The position numbers and the translations under genes are program-made. The notes beneath the pieces are model-generated. The model worked only from the letters and a program-made list of their open reading frames with translations, was not told where the DNA came from and did no database searches. Below are positions 1 through 11,195 of a DNA stretch of 64,000 nt, in pieces; position 1 is the stretch's first letter, and the number at the start of each line of letters is the position of its first letter. This stretch comes from Diplosphaera chodatii (Eukaryota > Chlorophyta > Trebouxiophyceae > Prasiolales > Stichococcaceae). The stretch is taken from positions 2,604,001 through 2,668,000 of the forward strand of contig JAALGY010000015.1 in the NCBI GenBank assembly GCA_032358165.1, read 5' to 3'.

Positions 1-1390
1 ACAGCCTCCGTTGTGCTGCTGTGGAGGGCGGCAGTTGGATGCTGCAGGAGGCGACAGCTGTCAATGCGGAATTATGCAGTGATACGGTATATCATGCTGA
101 GTCAAAGTCGTTGTTCCAAGGTGTCCCATTCACTGCAGCGGCTGCCAAGTCAGCATGGCATCTGGCAGCATGGCGCGGGTCTGCCTCTCATCACCCTGTG
201 GGCCCATCGTGCCTCTGTGCACGTCTGTGCAGAGATTCAGTTTGGTGGTGTTTCCTGCATGGATGATGTTGTGTTGCTGGCGCAGGCTGTAGTTGTGCAG
301 TGCCCTGTCCTAATCTTTACAACTGGTTCTCATGAAAGTGTGTTTGTCATCTGGTCTGCATCAGTTATCGTGATGCATCAGCTCTCTTCATGCCATCTGA
401 CCGGCTGACGTTTCTCGCTTGCTGTGCGAGACGCCTGCAGCCTGCCAACACCGGCATAATCGCTACAGTGCCTTCTGTGCACGTGGACATCGGTTGGCAA
501 GAGTGAGGCACAAGTGGAGCTCGTGATCAGGAATCCTTGAGGCATCCTGTCAATGCATCTGTCCATGAATGGTAGTGCAGGGAGCATGCACCTATCACAT
601 GGCTGTTGTACGGCGCATGTTGCCTATGCCAGCTCATGCAAACAGCTGACTCTGTCAACAGATTGATGAGACAGCAGCAAGGCCGCAACAAGGTCAGGAT
701 CCTTTGCGGAATGCTGGGCTTCGAGCGCTCTGCTTGCCGCATCCATGCTTTCAAAATTCAAATGCACGTGCTTGCAGACTGCATTCAACTGGTCGACCTG
801 CCGCTGGCGAACTCGTTCAGTGCACTGTCACACTGATTTCGAATGACACCAAAGAAGCTTGTTGTTTTGCTCGCCCCCGGTTGTGTCGGTGTCTTGCAAG
901 GTTGCTCTTGGCCAGATGCAACAAGTGATCGATACGCAATACTTGCACGACATAGGCTACGAGCCAACGCCTGAGCTGCCAGGTACCATCCGCAGTCCTC
1001 AAACATGATTGTGATGTTGGCTGACCATGCGCAACGCACCACCTGAACTCACACAATGCAACCATGCCACCGGCGCAGATGCGGTGGACCTGCCACCTCG
1101 AACCTGGATCCATGAAACATCACAGCAGGAGCCGGACGATCAGATCGACGGAGCTTGCGACACGCCCTACGCTTCAGGCCCACTGCACGGACAGCGTCAA
1201 GCAAACCCTTCGCCGCGGGGCGCTCTAGGTGCGCTGTTGGCCAGCTGCATACACTCACAACCATGGAAGAGGCTGTAAATCGGCATCAAAGCAATCATCT
1301 GTGCTCCTGTCGAAACCCTCAAGCTTTCTGTTGCTGTAAACCGCAGGCCTGCATGCGCCAGGGACCTCCGCTGTTGGAGACCAGCGCCAC
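1..1390. other. No supported gene
   Basis: Only short overlapping open frames on both strands are seen, with no recognisable domain and no pair of frames that can be joined by consistent splice sites. The stretch may hold the 5' part or promoter of the low-complexity candidate gene that follows. An ATG at 1263 in a good context opens a Cys-rich frame ending at a GT near 1340, but its phase does not match the next open frame. Confidence 0.4.
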
Positions 1391-2814
1391 GTGCAGCAAG
1401 CGGCAGAGGCGGATAGCACAACAGCAGCATGTGCCCTGGAGTCGGAGGCCAGCTGCTGGCCGGGCTCTTTACAGCCGCTGGGCCCTCCACAGCGTCCTCC
1501 GCAGACCAGCTGGCTACACCATCCAGCGTGCTGTGATGTGCGCAAGGCCGCTGGACGCAGTGGGGGGGCCACTGCAGCTGCTGCAGCAAATGCCGCCTCA
1601 CAAATGCACGGGGACGTGCGAAAGCAAACGGCGCCAGATGATGCAGCCTTGTTGCAGCACAGTCACCGTGACAGCTGTGGGGTGCATAGCCCACAACAGG
1701 CATGCGCAGTTACCATGCCGCCAGCAGGAGTGTTAGTACGCCAGCGGAGCAGTGCAGCACACACGACGCCAGCAGCAGCAGCGCAGCCAGCCGCTGCACA
1801 GCCCCCAGAACAGCCAGGCGCGGTGTCAGACCACACGCCGTCACAGGTCACCACGCAGCCGCTGTACTATTCGCCTGGCAACGCCTCCCAGCTTCCTCTG
1901 TGCCCAATCAGCACATCAGCATCTGAGCAGAGGTCTCCGGTAGGCGGCAGTGCGGATCTGCCCAGTCAGCAGGACTGCGAGAAGGATGTGGACCTTGCAC
2001 TGCTGATGCCGGTCCCCTGGGTGGAGCCCAGCCAGGCAGACCGCTGCGTGTCACCGGAGCCCCGCCCAGATGCTGACGGGGGTGTGGTAGCACCTCAGCC
2101 GCTGCCGCCGACGATGGCCACCGGCAAATCACCGCACAGGAGACCTCTGGGGTGAGACATGCTCCCCATCTGTGACACCTTGCAATCGCAGCTGCCATGC
2201 CTTGACTGCACCGCATCTGATGGTTGACAAGCTGCTTTGGGTGCTGCTCGCACAGGAGTGAATGGCGCAGCAGCAAGCAGCGCAGGAACAAAGAGGATTG
2301 CTGCATGGGCGGTTATCAGGAGCGCCATCATGATGGCTGGCATCAATATACTGGTATAGTGGGTCAGCCATCGAAAACATCACGAGCAGCAAAGTCAGTT
2401 CCAGCGCAGCAGCAGCACCAGCCGCAACAGCAAGCACAGCAGATGTCACAGCCACCACGCCTACAAGCAGAGGAACGTCAGCAGTTCGTGCGGCAGCCTG
2501 CAGCGCGGGTGAGTGCAGAGCAGGACCTGAGGACGCAGGCACAACTGCCAGCCGCTGCAGCAGACACCGTGGCAGGGGACGCAGCAGAGGCCGTGGTCCG
2601 ACAGGCAGGCTGCGGGGCAGCAGCTCCAGCAGCGGCGGGCGGTGCGACGGGCGCCCCCCTCCAGCCCCTGCCGCTCAACCAACAGACAGGCGTCGGGAGT
2701 GAGGCGCACACGCAGCCCTGTAGTGGTGCCAAGGCGGGGCCCTGGCGCACCAAACGGCGGCGCCTTGGCGGCATAGTGGACCTGTGGTCGCGCAGAGGGC
2801 TGCAAGCCCGGTGA
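1391..2814 (+). CDS. Candidate low-complexity Gln/Ala/Pro-rich protein
   Basis: Not recognised. Two open stretches, up to 2151 and 2256-2814, can be joined by a GT-AG intron (2152-2255) whose phase fits exactly, giving one long frame rich in Ala, Gln, Pro and Ser and ending in a basic tail (TKRRRLGG). The first stretch is open from 1391, but its first codon there is GTG. The first in-frame ATG is at 1604, so the true start is either there or in an undetected upstream exon. No domain, signal peptide or membrane segment is visible. The opposite strand is also open over much of this range, which weakens the call. The evidence is only the consistent splice phase and frame length. Confidence 0.35.
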
Positions 2815-3439
2815 CTGGCACCTTGGTTGCTGCTGGGATGTGTGTGTCTCGTGTGGCTGCAAGGTTGCAACCACATCAGACAAGGACTGAGTGGATGATA
2901 CTGCACACAGCGGATGGTCCATCACTGCTGGCTAAGGACCGATTGCTTCGGACCATCAACAAGCATGGACATGCAGCGCTTCCTGGTGTAAGTCCAGCCC
3001 GTCCAGCTGGTGTGGTGTCAAAAATCACTGCCTACCTACAGTAGGGCTCCCCTCCATACATGGCCAGCGTCGGCACCACTCCGCCCCACTCCCTGGTTGA
3101 GCGGGCACAAGGTAAGTCAGCACTGCTCTCCCTGAGGATCATGTCGCCCCAACCGGCAGGACCAGGAGGTCCAGGAGCTGCCCCAGTTGGCAAGATGATC
3201 ATGAACCCTCGAGAGGGTTTTGCAAGCAGATCGCGTGGGGGTGCCGACCAGTGGCCCAGCGCGCACTCTTCTACTTTGCAGCCCCATCCACCCTGCAGAG
3301 CTGCTTCCCAGGCTCCAGTCTCACAGCTGTTGGTTGTTGTCAGTTGCACGGGGCCCGGCTGCCCACAGTACGCTCACGTCGAGGCAGTCGCTGCGGCAAG
3401 CTGCCTTCCTTAGCTTCCCGCAAGGTATAACACACGCAA
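2815..3439. other. Intergenic, no gene seen
   Basis: Lies between the candidate gene ending at 2814 and the next plus-strand ATG at 3440. Probably the 3' UTR of the former and the promoter of the latter. A TGTAA motif, the usual green-algal polyadenylation signal, occurs near 2974. Confidence 0.4.
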
Positions 3440-5452
3440 ATGTCCCTGAGCGGCCTGCGCACGTGGATTCGGTCTTCGTCGGGCGGCAACGGCGGCCGCT
3501 CGTCGGAGGACTCCTCACCAATGTCCATGCCATCGAGCCCCAGCTTCAGCGACTTCAGCTGCTCCGGTAAGCCGCCACGGCGCAGCTGTGCATCTGCGAT
3601 CATCATTGGTATAGTAGCTGCCCCCGCGTGTGTTTTGCCGGGCTCTGAGGCACGCTGCTGTGGAAGCACTCGGCTCCGGAGAGTGCCCACTCAGCAGGAC
3701 AGAGGGTTGTTCCGCCCTGCGGCTGCCCGGCCTGCCAGGCGCGCGCAGGCTGCAGCTACGGCGAGTGATCACCACTCAGGGCTGGTCTTGATGGTGGTGC
3801 ACCCTGCCGCAGCGCAGCGAGCCCAGATGACTTGGTCTGCGCTTGTGACTGACTTGGCTCTTGGTGCCTCTAACTGCAGTGCAAGCGGACTTGGAGGCCG
3901 ACCGCAAGGCTCCGGAGCCTGCCAACCCCTTCGATCGATTTCCTGCCCTGCACCGCGGCAGCCTGGACACGGCCCGCCCCCAGCTGGAGGCGCCCTACAC
4001 GACCCAGGGATCCTCAAGCCTCTGGGGCCGCCTCAGCTTGGACGCCGGCTCGCCCCGCGCCTCCGGCAGCCCCCGTGGCGGCCGGCCACTGCTCAGCACC
4101 GCCTCAATGGCCTTCCCCGGCGCCACCCCCAGTGAGTCACAGCCCCCCTTGTTGGCCGTTAGATATTCTCGATGCGTTCCGCCTGTTTCTGTGATGCCTA
4201 TCGCCGCACGGCTTCCGTCTGCGCCTCCGTACCGCAGAGGCTCTTTGTTCGCAACGAACTCTGCCTATTTCATCAGCCTTTGGTGCTGTTTGCCCGCGAG
4301 ATGATGCTTCCGCGCGCTGTCGCTAGTTTCGCAACTGTTTTCCACGGGCGATTTCGCTCAGATGCTCGCTTCGGCGTGCCGCTGCCTATGGCTGTCATCT
4401 CTGAGACGACTTTAGTGTCGATCTGCTGTGTCCGCCGTGCCGGGCCGCCCCCGCAGCCCTGGCCTTTGTCACATGGCCGGCCTGCTCCACGTCGGACGGA
4501 GCATCGCCCTCTACCTTATCCCCCGCCGGCAGCCGCCCGCCTCCCTCGGACTGCCTGCAGAGCTTTCTTGTCACTCAGTTTTGAAGTAGGTGGTTCAATG
4601 CAGTCCACGAACCATGGCATGGGCGGGTGCCCCACCCGATACTGCCGCTGTCTGGCAGCTGGCAAGGAAGCTCCTGGCCAGCTGGGCCATCGGTGTTGTC
4701 TGTTAAGTTTCCTGAGAGCTGAGAGCTGCAGTGCTGACCGCAGGCTTCCACCCGCGCCACAGCCCTGCCATGGCCATCCCCCAGCTGCGCCCCGTCTCCG
4801 CCGCCGCCCCCGCTGAAGACGCCGGCTTTGCGCAGGTGCGCACCTTGTTGCGCGGTACCAAGGCACCTGTTGGCAGACTCTGTGACTCCGCCGGTGTTGC
4901 GCTGCACCGCTGATCCACCGATGCTGCATCAAAGCGCTGGACCAGCTTGCATGATCCGCCAGGCTGTGCAAGCCGGCTGGCGTACCTGCTGCCCCCGCAC
5001 CATGAGCAACTCAACCCAAGACGCAGTGCCTCAACTGCTGATCTGCCGTGTCACTGCAGACGTGCCCCAGCGGCGATGTGGATGAGCCGGCGCACCGCCG
5101 CGGAGGGGGCCGCCCCGAGGGCAAGATCGACGGCATGGACTACTACGGCTGGTGCGAGCTGCTGCGCTCCAGCAGCCTGTGAGGCGCACCAGGTGCGTGC
5201 GACGCCACTGTGCAGTTCACGCGATGTGGCAGGGTCGGCGGCTGGAGAGTGTCGCGTATGGCAGCTCGAAAACCGTGGCACAGCTGCACGCGTGGGTGCT
5301 GACCTGCCTGCCAGCCGTCGCCGAGTTGCTTCAATGGTCATACTCTGATCAGAGGTTTTTTTGCCTGCAGGCGGTGCCATCGCTGCCTCAGGGCACAGTT
5401 CAAGCGTGCCATGTCAGGGGCCAGCGGGCAGCAAAGCAGGCGACGGCGGTGA
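3440..5452 (+). CDS. Ser/Pro-rich hypothetical protein, 5 exons
   Basis: Unrecognised protein of about 223 aa. Exons 3440-3566, 3880-4131, 4744-4835, 5060-5178 and 5371-5452 join in phase at every boundary with GT-AG introns. The N-terminal two thirds is Ser/Pro/Gly-rich and looks disordered. The conserved-looking part is near the C-terminus (MDYYGWCELL, then a basic CHRC-containing segment ending in RRRR). The start ATG at 3440 follows AA at -3/-2. The fourth exon can also be read through: the donor at 5179 overlaps an in-frame TGA (5180-5182), so intron retention gives a 197-aa form ending in RSSSL. The acceptor at 5370 has a strong pyrimidine tract, which favours the longer form. No family assignment is possible; a small regulatory or plastid protein is only a guess. 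Confidence 0.6.
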
Positions 5453-7188
5453 CAACCTCGGCAATTCAAGTCAGGGAGCGATGCAGACCATGACGGCGGC
5501 TGCCCGTGCTGATGTGTGAGATGGCGGCGCGTGCTCACGGGCAGCCAGCCTGGCGCGGCCGGCAGTCAAGCAGCAATGCCTGCCGGCTGACCAAGAATGC
5601 AACAGCAAGCGCGCGCCTTGGGAGCGGAAGGATCAAGAAGCGTGAGGAGTATATCAGCAAGCAAAGCACCAGCCAGCGTGCGAGCCAGTCGCAGGCGCCG
5701 GGGAGACGAGCCAGCAGCTGCGGCTCTCGAATTGGATACATTATCGCCCCGGCGCCCCCCGCGCGGCCGCACCTATTCTTACAACATCGTCTTCTCAAGC
5801 GCCACGCCAGCGCCGCAGCTCCCAGCCATCCCACGGCTGGAAGCGAGCAAGATCAGCACATGCGGCTGCAGAGGTTCGTGAAGACCTGGGCGAGAGGCCT
5901 GCAGTGTCATGTGCGAGCAATGGGGGATGGCAGCCTCCGGTCGTGGGCAGCAACAGCGTGTTGCGGTTGAGCATTGCAGTGGCGCAAACACGGGACAAAC
6001 TATGGGCTTTCTCAGTTTGACGCGATGACAGAGACGGCGCAGGCAGCTGCAGCCGCAAATACAACCAGCAGCAGCAGTATGGAGCGGCGCATGCAGCCGC
6101 TCAGCTGCACCCAAGGCGAGATGTGATGGGACAGACTCTGGGGAACAACCAAGAGTGTGGGGAAGGTTGCACCCGGGCGGCTCAGCCGCAGCAAGGCAAC
6201 ACCCAAGAGTCGAGCTGCAAGTAGGTAGCGCTTGGTTTTCAGCATGGGGAGCTCCCACTCAAGCCTGCTTCACCCAGCCTCGCAGCACTAGCAGGCAGCC
6301 GCCTGCTGCTGCTGGCCCCATGCTTTGGGCTCTTGCATTCACGTTGGTGGGCGCCTGTACAGTATGTTGTCTACGGTTGGGGACTGGTACTTGTGGATGT
6401 GGTGGCGTGGGCCTTGCCCTGAACTTGCGTCAGGCAAGCAATGTTCAGGGCACCACAGCCACCCTGTGGCGCCCACCCAGCAGTTCGCTGCAGGGTGTGC
6501 TTTCGTTATCGTTTGAAAAACAACTGGGTGTGCCGTCACGTGCGGCACTGTGCGCAGTCAGGCTGTGCAAGAGGCCAACTAGCGGACATGATGCGTTAGT
6601 TGCGGTCTGATGAGTGGATGCGCATGCAAGCCGTGCCTGAGTTTTGAGCGCGCGAGAGTTTTGACGTTCAGCAGTGGCAGTACTGTACGCCGGGAGCATG
6701 GTTTGGGGTTGAACCAGTGATGACGACGCTTGATGAGAGGTGCTTTATGTGTGAGCAGTTTTGCGCCTGCGTGCGCACTGCAGGGAGCGTTGGTTCAAGC
6801 TTTGTTAGAGCTGGACGTTGTATCAGGATGTAAAGCAAGGCTGGCACAGCAAATGGAACTCGATCCCTGACTCCATCGTGCACACTGAATGTTACATCTG
6901 ACACTGCTGCTGTCGAGCTGTTACACCAGCTGCAGCAGCTGAAACACACTGATGCATAAGTTCTGATGACTGTACTCTGGCAGCACAGCTGTGAATGAAT
7001 CTGAATATGCTACGGTACTCTACAAAAGTCTGAACAGCGACTACTGTCACACTGATACATCTAGTCACAAGCCCCTTGCACGGCAGGGCTGCAACTAGTG
7101 CCACACGCAGCCAGCAGCATTTGCGGCGACGTGACCCGGCTACCAGCCGACAACGCAGGACGCAGTGATCAGAGCAGCGAACTCTGCG
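5453..7188. other. Convergent 3' flanks, no gene seen
   Basis: About 1.7 kb between the plus-strand hypothetical gene and the minus-strand TFIIE beta gene. Open frames here are short, overlap on both strands and match nothing recognisable. Minus-strand TGTAA motifs near 6888 and 6918, plus a plus-strand copy near 6829, are compatible with 3' UTR ends of the two convergent genes. Confidence 0.4.
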
Positions 7189-9183
7189 CTACTGCTCGTC
7201 GATGTTCTGCGGTGCGGTGCCCAGAAACAGCTCCGGCATGTGCGTGTTGGTGACCTTGTCCAGCCGCACCCGCTGCTGCCGCCGCTTCTTCTCCTGCAGC
7301 CGGGCACATGGCGCATTGACTGCTGCTGGAGGTGCAGCATCCCTCCTCAGCGTGCACAAGCCTCTCAGCTTTCAAAATGACCAGCCGGATTACGCACACT
7401 GCTGCCGCAGTGCTGATCGACCTGCTCCAGCACTGCCAGCGGCCAGCACGCAGCTGTGTCCGGCAGACGCGCGCTGTGCAGCCTGACCGCGTCTCGAGGA
7501 TGGCGACTGCACAGTGATGCAGTCGCGCCCCCAGAACTCTCAAAGGTCCTCCAACACACCCTAGATATGCGCACCCTAAAAAGACAAACCCTAGATATGC
7601 GCAGCACCCTAAAACGACAAACCCTAGATACGGGCACCTTTGGCGGCAGCGCGGTGCGCTTGCGCCCGGTGGTGCGGGGCGCCGCGCCGATGCCCGCCTT
7701 GCCCAGCTCCCGCTCCAGCTCGTCGGGGTTCGCAGGCACCTCTATCGCCCGCCACACCGCCGCCAGCTCCGGCACATACTCCACCTGCCTGTCCAACTTC
7801 TCATCCCTGGTGCAGATGGTGCAGATGGTGCAAATGATGTAGATTCTAGGGATTAGCTGCACTCGAGCGCAGCCGCAAACATGTTAGCAGACGCCTTGGC
7901 CAAGGTGCAATGGCTTCGCGTGCAGCTCGTGCATCCGCCAACGTGGGCATTGCAGGCAGGGCAGGGGGCTGATGGCATGCTGCAGCACGGTGCCAGGTGC
8001 CCGTGGCGGGGCATCAGGGCAGGTGCGCACCTGGGGTACAGCACGAACTCGCGCAGGTCGTGGTTGTGGATCGCGTACAGCCGCTGCTCGGTGCGCAGCC
8101 GCTCGATGTCCGCCTTGGCGCCCGGATACGAGTCGTCCACATCGCTCTGCAGGTGTTTGGGACACAGTGCCGTCCAACATCCGTTTGACGAGCAGGGACG
8201 CTGCAGCTTAGCCAACACCATGACGCAGCATCGACAGTGCCCATTGCACTGGTAACCAACTATGTCCTGAGCAATCACACTGGAGGCGATTTGCACCTGG
8301 ATGAGGCCGGCCTCGCCCTTGGCGTGCAGCGCCTCCAGCAGCGCCTGCGCGTCCCCGATCTCCAGCAGCGCCTGCACAGCGCGTAGTTGCAAGGACCTGT
8401 GACCTCAGCCTTGTGTGTTGGCCCATCAAACAGCTGACCAAGCTGTCTGGGTACGAAGCATGGCCTGCAGATGCACTGCCATGGCTATGCGCTGCTGTCC
8501 GCTGCCCACCTTGTACTCATACAGGCCATCTCGCGTGGCTTCGATCTTGGGGTTTGCTGTCACAGCCTCCGCCATAGCCGCATCGCCCTCCACATCGATA
8601 CCTGTCGCCTCCTGCACAACAGTTCTGCTGCATTATCGACCACAATCACCATCACCTGCCCGCCGTGTGACCAGGCGAGTTGCATCATGCTCCTGCAAAG
8701 AGGCGTGCCGCCTCTGCAAGACAGCAACTTCGGGCAACTCATGCAGTGGCAACTCGTTCAGCACCGAACCTGGATCTCTGCGGCGCTCTTGGGGCCGCGC
8801 GCCTCCCGCAGCCACTCCAGCAGATCCTTCAGCCGCTTACCGAGCGCCGCGGTCTTACGAGCAGATGGCTTTCCCTTTGCATCTGCACACGCCAGTTGAT
8901 AGACTGTTGTCAACACCTGCCCTTGCACAGCCCATGGCATACAGCTGATCAGAATGTGAGATCCCGCGGTGATGTGCGATGGTCACCCATCAACGACAAT
9001 CTGATGGTGGTACTGCGGAAGCCACATCTGCTGACCTGGTTTCTTTGCAGGCTCGGTGGCCTTCCGCACTTTTGCACGCTCCGCCGCCGCCGCTTTCCGA
9101 CGCACCTCCTCCGCAGCTTTCGTCTGCAGCTTCATCTGGTTGTTGCGGAATGCCGCCAGCTTCTGCTGTAGCTGCGACGCCAT
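7189..9183 (-). CDS. GTF2E2: Transcription initiation factor IIE, beta subunit
   Basis: Small subunit of TFIIE, which with TFIIE alpha recruits TFIIH to the RNA polymerase II pre-initiation complex in the nucleus. Exons (minus strand) 9183-9036, 8921-8770, 8611-8510, 8371-8297, 8146-8031, 7806-7638 and 7293-7189 join in phase to 288 aa, close to plant TFIIE beta. The protein starts with a Gln/Lys-rich helix (MASQLQQKLAAF). Two winged-helix segments follow (around KRLKDLLEWL and IEATRDGLYEYK, then LRTEQRLYAIHNHDLREF), then a linker matching plant TFIIE beta (LAAVWRAIEVPANPDELERE). The hallmark C-terminus is basic and ends VTNTHMPELFLGTAPQN. The start is the first ATG. The last intron (7294-7637) contains telomere-like direct repeats that abut its 5' splice site. 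It is divergent from the ClpR gene, with a 616-bp shared upstream region. Confidence 0.92.
7559..7637. repeat. Intronic ~30-bp tandem repeat with telomere-like CCCTAAA
   Basis: Two and a half units of the pattern CCTAGATATGCGC(AG)CACCCTAAAAMGACAAA. Units start near 7560 and 7590, and a third partial unit runs to the 5' splice site of TFIIE beta intron 6. Each full unit contains CCCTAAA, the complement of the plant/Chlorella telomere repeat TTTAGGG. Confidence 0.8.
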
Positions 9184-9799
9184 GGCTGCCCGCAGGAACC
9201 CGTAGCAGCGCAGGAGCTAGGAGGTGTTGTGTCTGGCTTGACTGTGATGTCCGCCTGCGACACTAGCCAGCAGCCCGTGCCGCAGGCGGTCGGAGGCTAC
9301 GATTAGTGTTACAAGCGTGTTAGTCCAGCAGTCGCGCCGTGGTCTGCGCCGGCATCTACATTGCAGACCCGCACAAGAGCGCTGCCGGTGCGGCTCTCAC
9401 ATGCTAGGACCTGCGGCTCTTGGGCCTGTACGGCCTGCCTGATACGGTTTGATGGATCCCAGGCTGGTGTGCAGTAGCTTCACCAACACGCTACAAATGC
9501 TGAGGACAGCAAGACATTCGCGCCAGTGAACTGCGCCGCGCAAACATGTACCCCGCGAGGGCCTGTCGCTCGATGCGAACGTTGCACCAAGCTCGCGGCC
9601 GAGATCAACAGTAACGGTGTGATGCAACCTGCTAGTTCTCATCAGAGGCAGCGCACGGCCACTCGACACCTGCGAGGCCCCAAGCAGATTAGCTGGCAAT
9701 CCTTCGGCCCCTGCGCATCCCAAAACATGCCTCTGTTGAGTTTCAGAAACACTCATGCCGTAGCAGCAACAACGTGACTGACCTTTGGTGAGCGTTCAT
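9184..9799. promoter_or_regulatory. Bidirectional promoter region, TFIIE beta / ClpR
   Basis: The 616 bp between the divergent start codons at 9183 (minus) and 9800 (plus) must hold both promoters and 5' UTRs. No convincing TATA box or long open frame stands out. Confidence 0.5.
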
Positions 9800-10873
9800 A
9801 TGCTGGCCGGAGGCGGCATGCGGGGGTCAGCGTTACAGAACAGGCAGATGACATGTCAGGGACGGATGGCAGCAGGCTGCCCAGTCTTGCACACAACTGC
9901 AGCGCCTTCGCAGATCGCGCGATGCTCAGTACAGCTTCAGCAGCTTCGGCGACCAGCCTGGCGGCTTGAGGCCACCCGCAGCGGATCGAGGTGTCGAACA
10001 CACAGCCAGCATGCAGCCAGGGTTTCAGCAGGCGGCGCCGACTCAGCGCAAGCAGCCGGTCTATGGACACCACAGCAGGGAGAGCTCGTCCTGCCGGATG
10101 CAGCGGATGTTATTATGCCGCAAATCTCAGCCTCAGCCGGCAGCATCGTGGCAGCAGGGGCGCCTGGCGTGGCTGTGGAGCGTGGGAGCGGCTATGATGA
10201 GCATAAGGCAAAGTCGCCGCCCCCAGACCTGCCGAGCCTGTTGCTAGATGCGCGCATCGTGTACCTGGGCATGCCGCTGGTGTCCGCCGTGACAGAGCTC
10301 ATCATCGCAGAGCTCCTGTATCTGCAGTACAAGGACCGCTTCAAGCCCATTAACATGTACATCAACAGCACCGGCACCACGCGTGCCGACGGCGAGTCGG
10401 TGGGCTTTGAGACGGAGGGCACAGCCATCTTCGACACCATGTCATACATCGGCAACGAGATCAATACAGTTGCCGTGGGCGTTGCCATTGGGCAGTCGTG
10501 CATGCTGCTGTCGGCGGGCACCAAGGGCAAGCGCTTCATGCTGCCCCACGCCACAGCTATGCTGCACCAGCCGCGGGTACCGCCCACTGGGCAGCGGCAG
10601 GCGGTGGAGATCGCCATCAAGTGGAAGGAGGTGCTGGCGCAGAAGAACGCGATGCTGGAGATCCTGTCAAAGACCACCGGACACTCGCCCGCCAAGCTTG
10701 ACAAGGACATGCAACGGCCGCTGTACATGCGGCCACTGGATGCCATTCAGTATGGCGTCATTGACCGGCTGGTGCCGCCGCAGAAGGCCTCGATGATGAT
10801 CGACCAGGTCAAGACACCGGACCAGTATGATAAGGAGGCCGGGCTTGTGGCGCGGCCAGCTTCCTCATTCTGA
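9800..10873 (+). CDS. CLPR: Plastid ClpR subunit (non-catalytic Clp protease ring protein)
   Basis: A nuclear-encoded, proteolytically inactive ClpP paralogue of the plastid Clp core complex, 357 aa in a single exon. The first ATG is 9800 (an upstream TTG at 9785 is in frame but unlikely). Residues 1 to about 110 are Ser/Ala/Arg/Gln-rich and look like a chloroplast transit peptide plus linker. The ClpP fold starts at PSLLLDARIVYLGMPLV and continues through YINSTGTT. The catalytic Ser position in ClpP (AASMG) aligns with Gly in AIGQSCMLLSAG. The His is kept (MLHQP). The catalytic Asp position (RDxFM) reads RPLYM. The sequence is closest in memory to plant ClpR3/ClpR4; which one is not resolved. 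It is intronless, unlike nearly all neighbours. A TGTAA polyadenylation motif lies 125 nt after the stop. Confidence 0.9.
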   Translation: MLAGGGMRGSALQNRQMTCQGRMAAGCPVLHTTAAPSQIARCSVQLQQLRRPAWRLEATRSGSRCRTHSQHAARVSAGGADSAQAAGLWTPQQGELVLPDAADVIMPQISASAGSIVAAGAPGVAVERGSGYDEHKAKSPPPDLPSLLLDARIVYLGMPLVSAVTELIIAELLYLQYKDRFKPINMYINSTGTTRADGESVGFETEGTAIFDTMSYIGNEINTVAVGVAIGQSCMLLSAGTKGKRFMLPHATAMLHQPRVPPTGQRQAVEIAIKWKEVLAQKNAMLEILSKTTGHSPAKLDKDMQRPLYMRPLDAIQYGVIDRLVPPQKASMMIDQVKTPDQYDKEAGLVARPASSF

Positions 10874-10997
10874 TGAGTTGCTTTCAACAATGAGTTGGTG
10901 GGCCCTGAACCCGATGACGTATATGAATCCACCTGGACCGTCGAAGAGTTCCATGCAGCTGGCCACGGTTGGCTGATGAGCAATGATCAAGAACTCC

Positions 10998-11002
10998 TGT
11001 AA
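10998..11002 (+). terminator. TGTAA polyadenylation signal, ClpR gene
   Basis: TGTAA, the common green-algal polyadenylation motif, 125 nt downstream of the ClpR stop codon. Confidence 0.45.
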
Positions 11003-11195
11003 AGGCACTGGCACTCGGTAGAATCTGACCCTTGCTGAAAGTGGCGGAGGACCGGCGGCTGGTCTGCCCGCATTTGCACCTTGCAGCCTCGCGTATGCAT
11101 GCAGCTCCTCAAGGATCCTGCACTATCGTACGGTGCACGCCTTGAACCGACGGAACGCCGACAAAAGCTTTCTGCTGCTGATCAGTCACCTCGCC

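Noticed and set aside
3515..3775. Minus-strand open frames opposite the Ser/Pro-rich gene
   Set aside because: The plus-strand exon chain is phase-consistent over five exons; the minus frames are not joinable.
10192..10746. 184-codon minus-strand open frame
   Set aside because: Antisense shadow of the GC-rich ClpR coding sequence.
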